Below are positions 63,340-64,000 of a DNA stretch of 64,000 nucleotides, in pieces. A program made the translations under genes and the position numbers. Numbering within the stretch: the first letter of the stretch is position 1; every line of letters begins with the position of its first letter. This DNA is from Vibrio sp. HI00D65 (GTDB lineage: Bacteria; Pseudomonadota; Gammaproteobacteria; Enterobacterales; Vibrionaceae): contig NZ_LWEH01000151.1 of the NCBI RefSeq assembly GCF_001635455.1, positions 62,001 to 126,000 of the forward strand. The letters run 5' to 3'. The notes under the pieces are model-generated. The model worked only from the letters and a program-made list of their open reading frames with translations, did not search any database and was not told the origin of the DNA.

Positions 63340-64000
63340 ATGATTAAGTTTGCTGTAATTGGAACCAATTGGATTACACAAAAATTCGTTCAAGCTGCAC
63401 ATGAATCGCAATCAATGCAGTTGACTGCCGTTTATTCGCGAAACCTAGACAGCGCTGCACAGTTCGCACAAGAGTTTGGCGTTGAAACCACCTTTAACTC
63501 ACTCGACGCGTTAGCCAACGACAATACGGTTGAAGCGGTGTATATCGCCTCACCGAATTCGCTGCACTGTGAGCAGTCGATTCTGATGATGGAACATGGT
63601 AAGCACGTCATCTGTGAGAAGCCTGTTGCATCGAACATCGTTGAAGCAACACGCATGTTTGAGGTTGCTGAGAAAAACGGTGTGGTACTGTTTGAGGCGT
63701 ACAAATCTCAATTCCTGCCTAACTTTAAACAAGTCCAACTTGGGCTCGAGAAAATCGGCAAGGTACATAAAGCGCACATCAATTACTGCCAGTATTCATC
63801 GCGTTACCAGAAGTACTTAAATGGTGAAAACCCAAACACTTTTAACCCGGCTTTCTCAAATGGCTCATTGGTCGACATCGGCTTCTATTGCGTTACAGCA
63901 ACGGTAGCACTGTTTGGCGAACCTGAAAATGCGCAGGCATCTGGAAAGTTGCTGGAATCTGGTGCCGATGCGCATGGCAGTGCCATCTTCCAATACCCCG
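63340..64000 (+). CDS. Gfo/Idh/MocA-family oxidoreductase (cut by window edge)
   Basis: An open frame from ATG 63340 running off the right end after about 220 codons. It was not in the supplied list because it has no stop here. The N-terminal Rossmann fold starts MIKFAVIGTNWITQKF, followed by VEAVYIASPNSLHCEQ and GKHVICEKPVASN with the EKP motif of the family. The second domain begins at LVDIGFYCVTATVALFG. It is an NAD(P)-dependent oxidoreductase on a sugar or related polyol; the exact substrate is unknown. Only the N-terminal two thirds is seen. Confidence 0.88.
   Translation, partial: MIKFAVIGTNWITQKFVQAAHESQSMQLTAVYSRNLDSAAQFAQEFGVETTFNSLDALANDNTVEAVYIASPNSLHCEQSILMMEHGKHVICEKPVASNIVEATRMFEVAEKNGVVLFEAYKSQFLPNFKQVQLGLEKIGKVHKAHINYCQYSSRYQKYLNGENPNTFNPAFSNGSLVDIGFYCVTATVALFGEPENAQASGKLLESGADAHGSAIFQYP

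Noticed and set aside
1..64000. tRNA, rRNA, CRISPR arrays, prophage or insertion sequences
   Set aside because: No cloverleaf-like tRNA sequences, regular repeat-spacer units, transposases, integrases or phage structural genes were seen.

Overview
The window is from a Vibrio chromosome, most like the V. splendidus/harveyi relatives. The strongest evidence is a pair of Qrr quorum-sensing small RNAs carrying the genus-typical 32-nt core, sigma-54 promoters and LuxO operators. Vibrio-type families (DUF3612, probable DUF3541, CNT-type NupC, a long-form GAPDH) support this. The mix of accessory metabolism, signalling and transport genes without rRNA, tRNA or ribosomal protein operons suggests the second chromosome (inference). 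No phage, intact insertion sequence, CRISPR array or tRNA was seen.

Layout. 1-8.1 kb: small membrane proteins, a hybrid sensor kinase, long-form GAPDH (a perfect Cra-type palindrome lies in the kinase/gap intergenic region) and a lipoprotein hydrolase. 7.4-15.2 kb: amino-acid export and regulation (LysE exporter, overlapping Lrp-LysR pair, YjeH exporter), a MocR-type regulator that has lost its DNA-binding domain, its flavin-binding neighbour, a urea channel and an AraC regulator. 15.2-16.9 kb: a two-gene HlyD-type membrane-fusion operon. 17.0-24.9 kb: two Qrr RNAs converge on each other and bracket codBA (with PurR and CRP sites), a cold-shock gene, a diguanylate cyclase, an orphan malate-synthase-G-like domain protein and a DUF3612 regulator. 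25-35.4 kb: RhlE helicase, a CHASE-GGDEF cyclase, a methyltransferase, NupC, a tandem-HD phosphodiesterase and an acetyltransferase.

35.5-46.7 kb: a two-component system whose sensor has a periplasmic CxxC, a frameshifted secreted protein, a lone PAS protein, a GntR(YtrA)-ABC operon with a palindromic operator, a gene-poor stretch, then small enzymes (ABM monooxygenase, nucleotidyltransferase, RibD-type deaminase, Nudix) and a RluA-family pseudouridine synthase. 46.8-54.5 kb: a hydrolase, two AraC-type regulators, an isochorismatase-type hydrolase, an NhaC antiporter, a hydratase and a MarR regulator with two operators. 54.5-64 kb: an SgrR regulator with a divergent, previously unlisted 32-codon ORF ending in a strong terminator, rimK with its protease partner, an MBL hydrolase, a PHD-like 2OG dioxygenase, a glycerophosphodiesterase, a TauE exporter, a GNAT/L,D-transpeptidase pair and a Gfo/Idh/MocA oxidoreductase cut by the right edge.

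Functional themes: quorum sensing (two Qrr RNAs), nucleobase and nucleoside salvage (codBA, nupC), c-di-GMP turnover (two cyclases, one HD-GYP protein) and amino-acid export. Several genes show decay: a nonsense codon in the MocR regulator, a frameshift near 38.42 kb, and an MBL hydrolase fragment near 54.3 kb.
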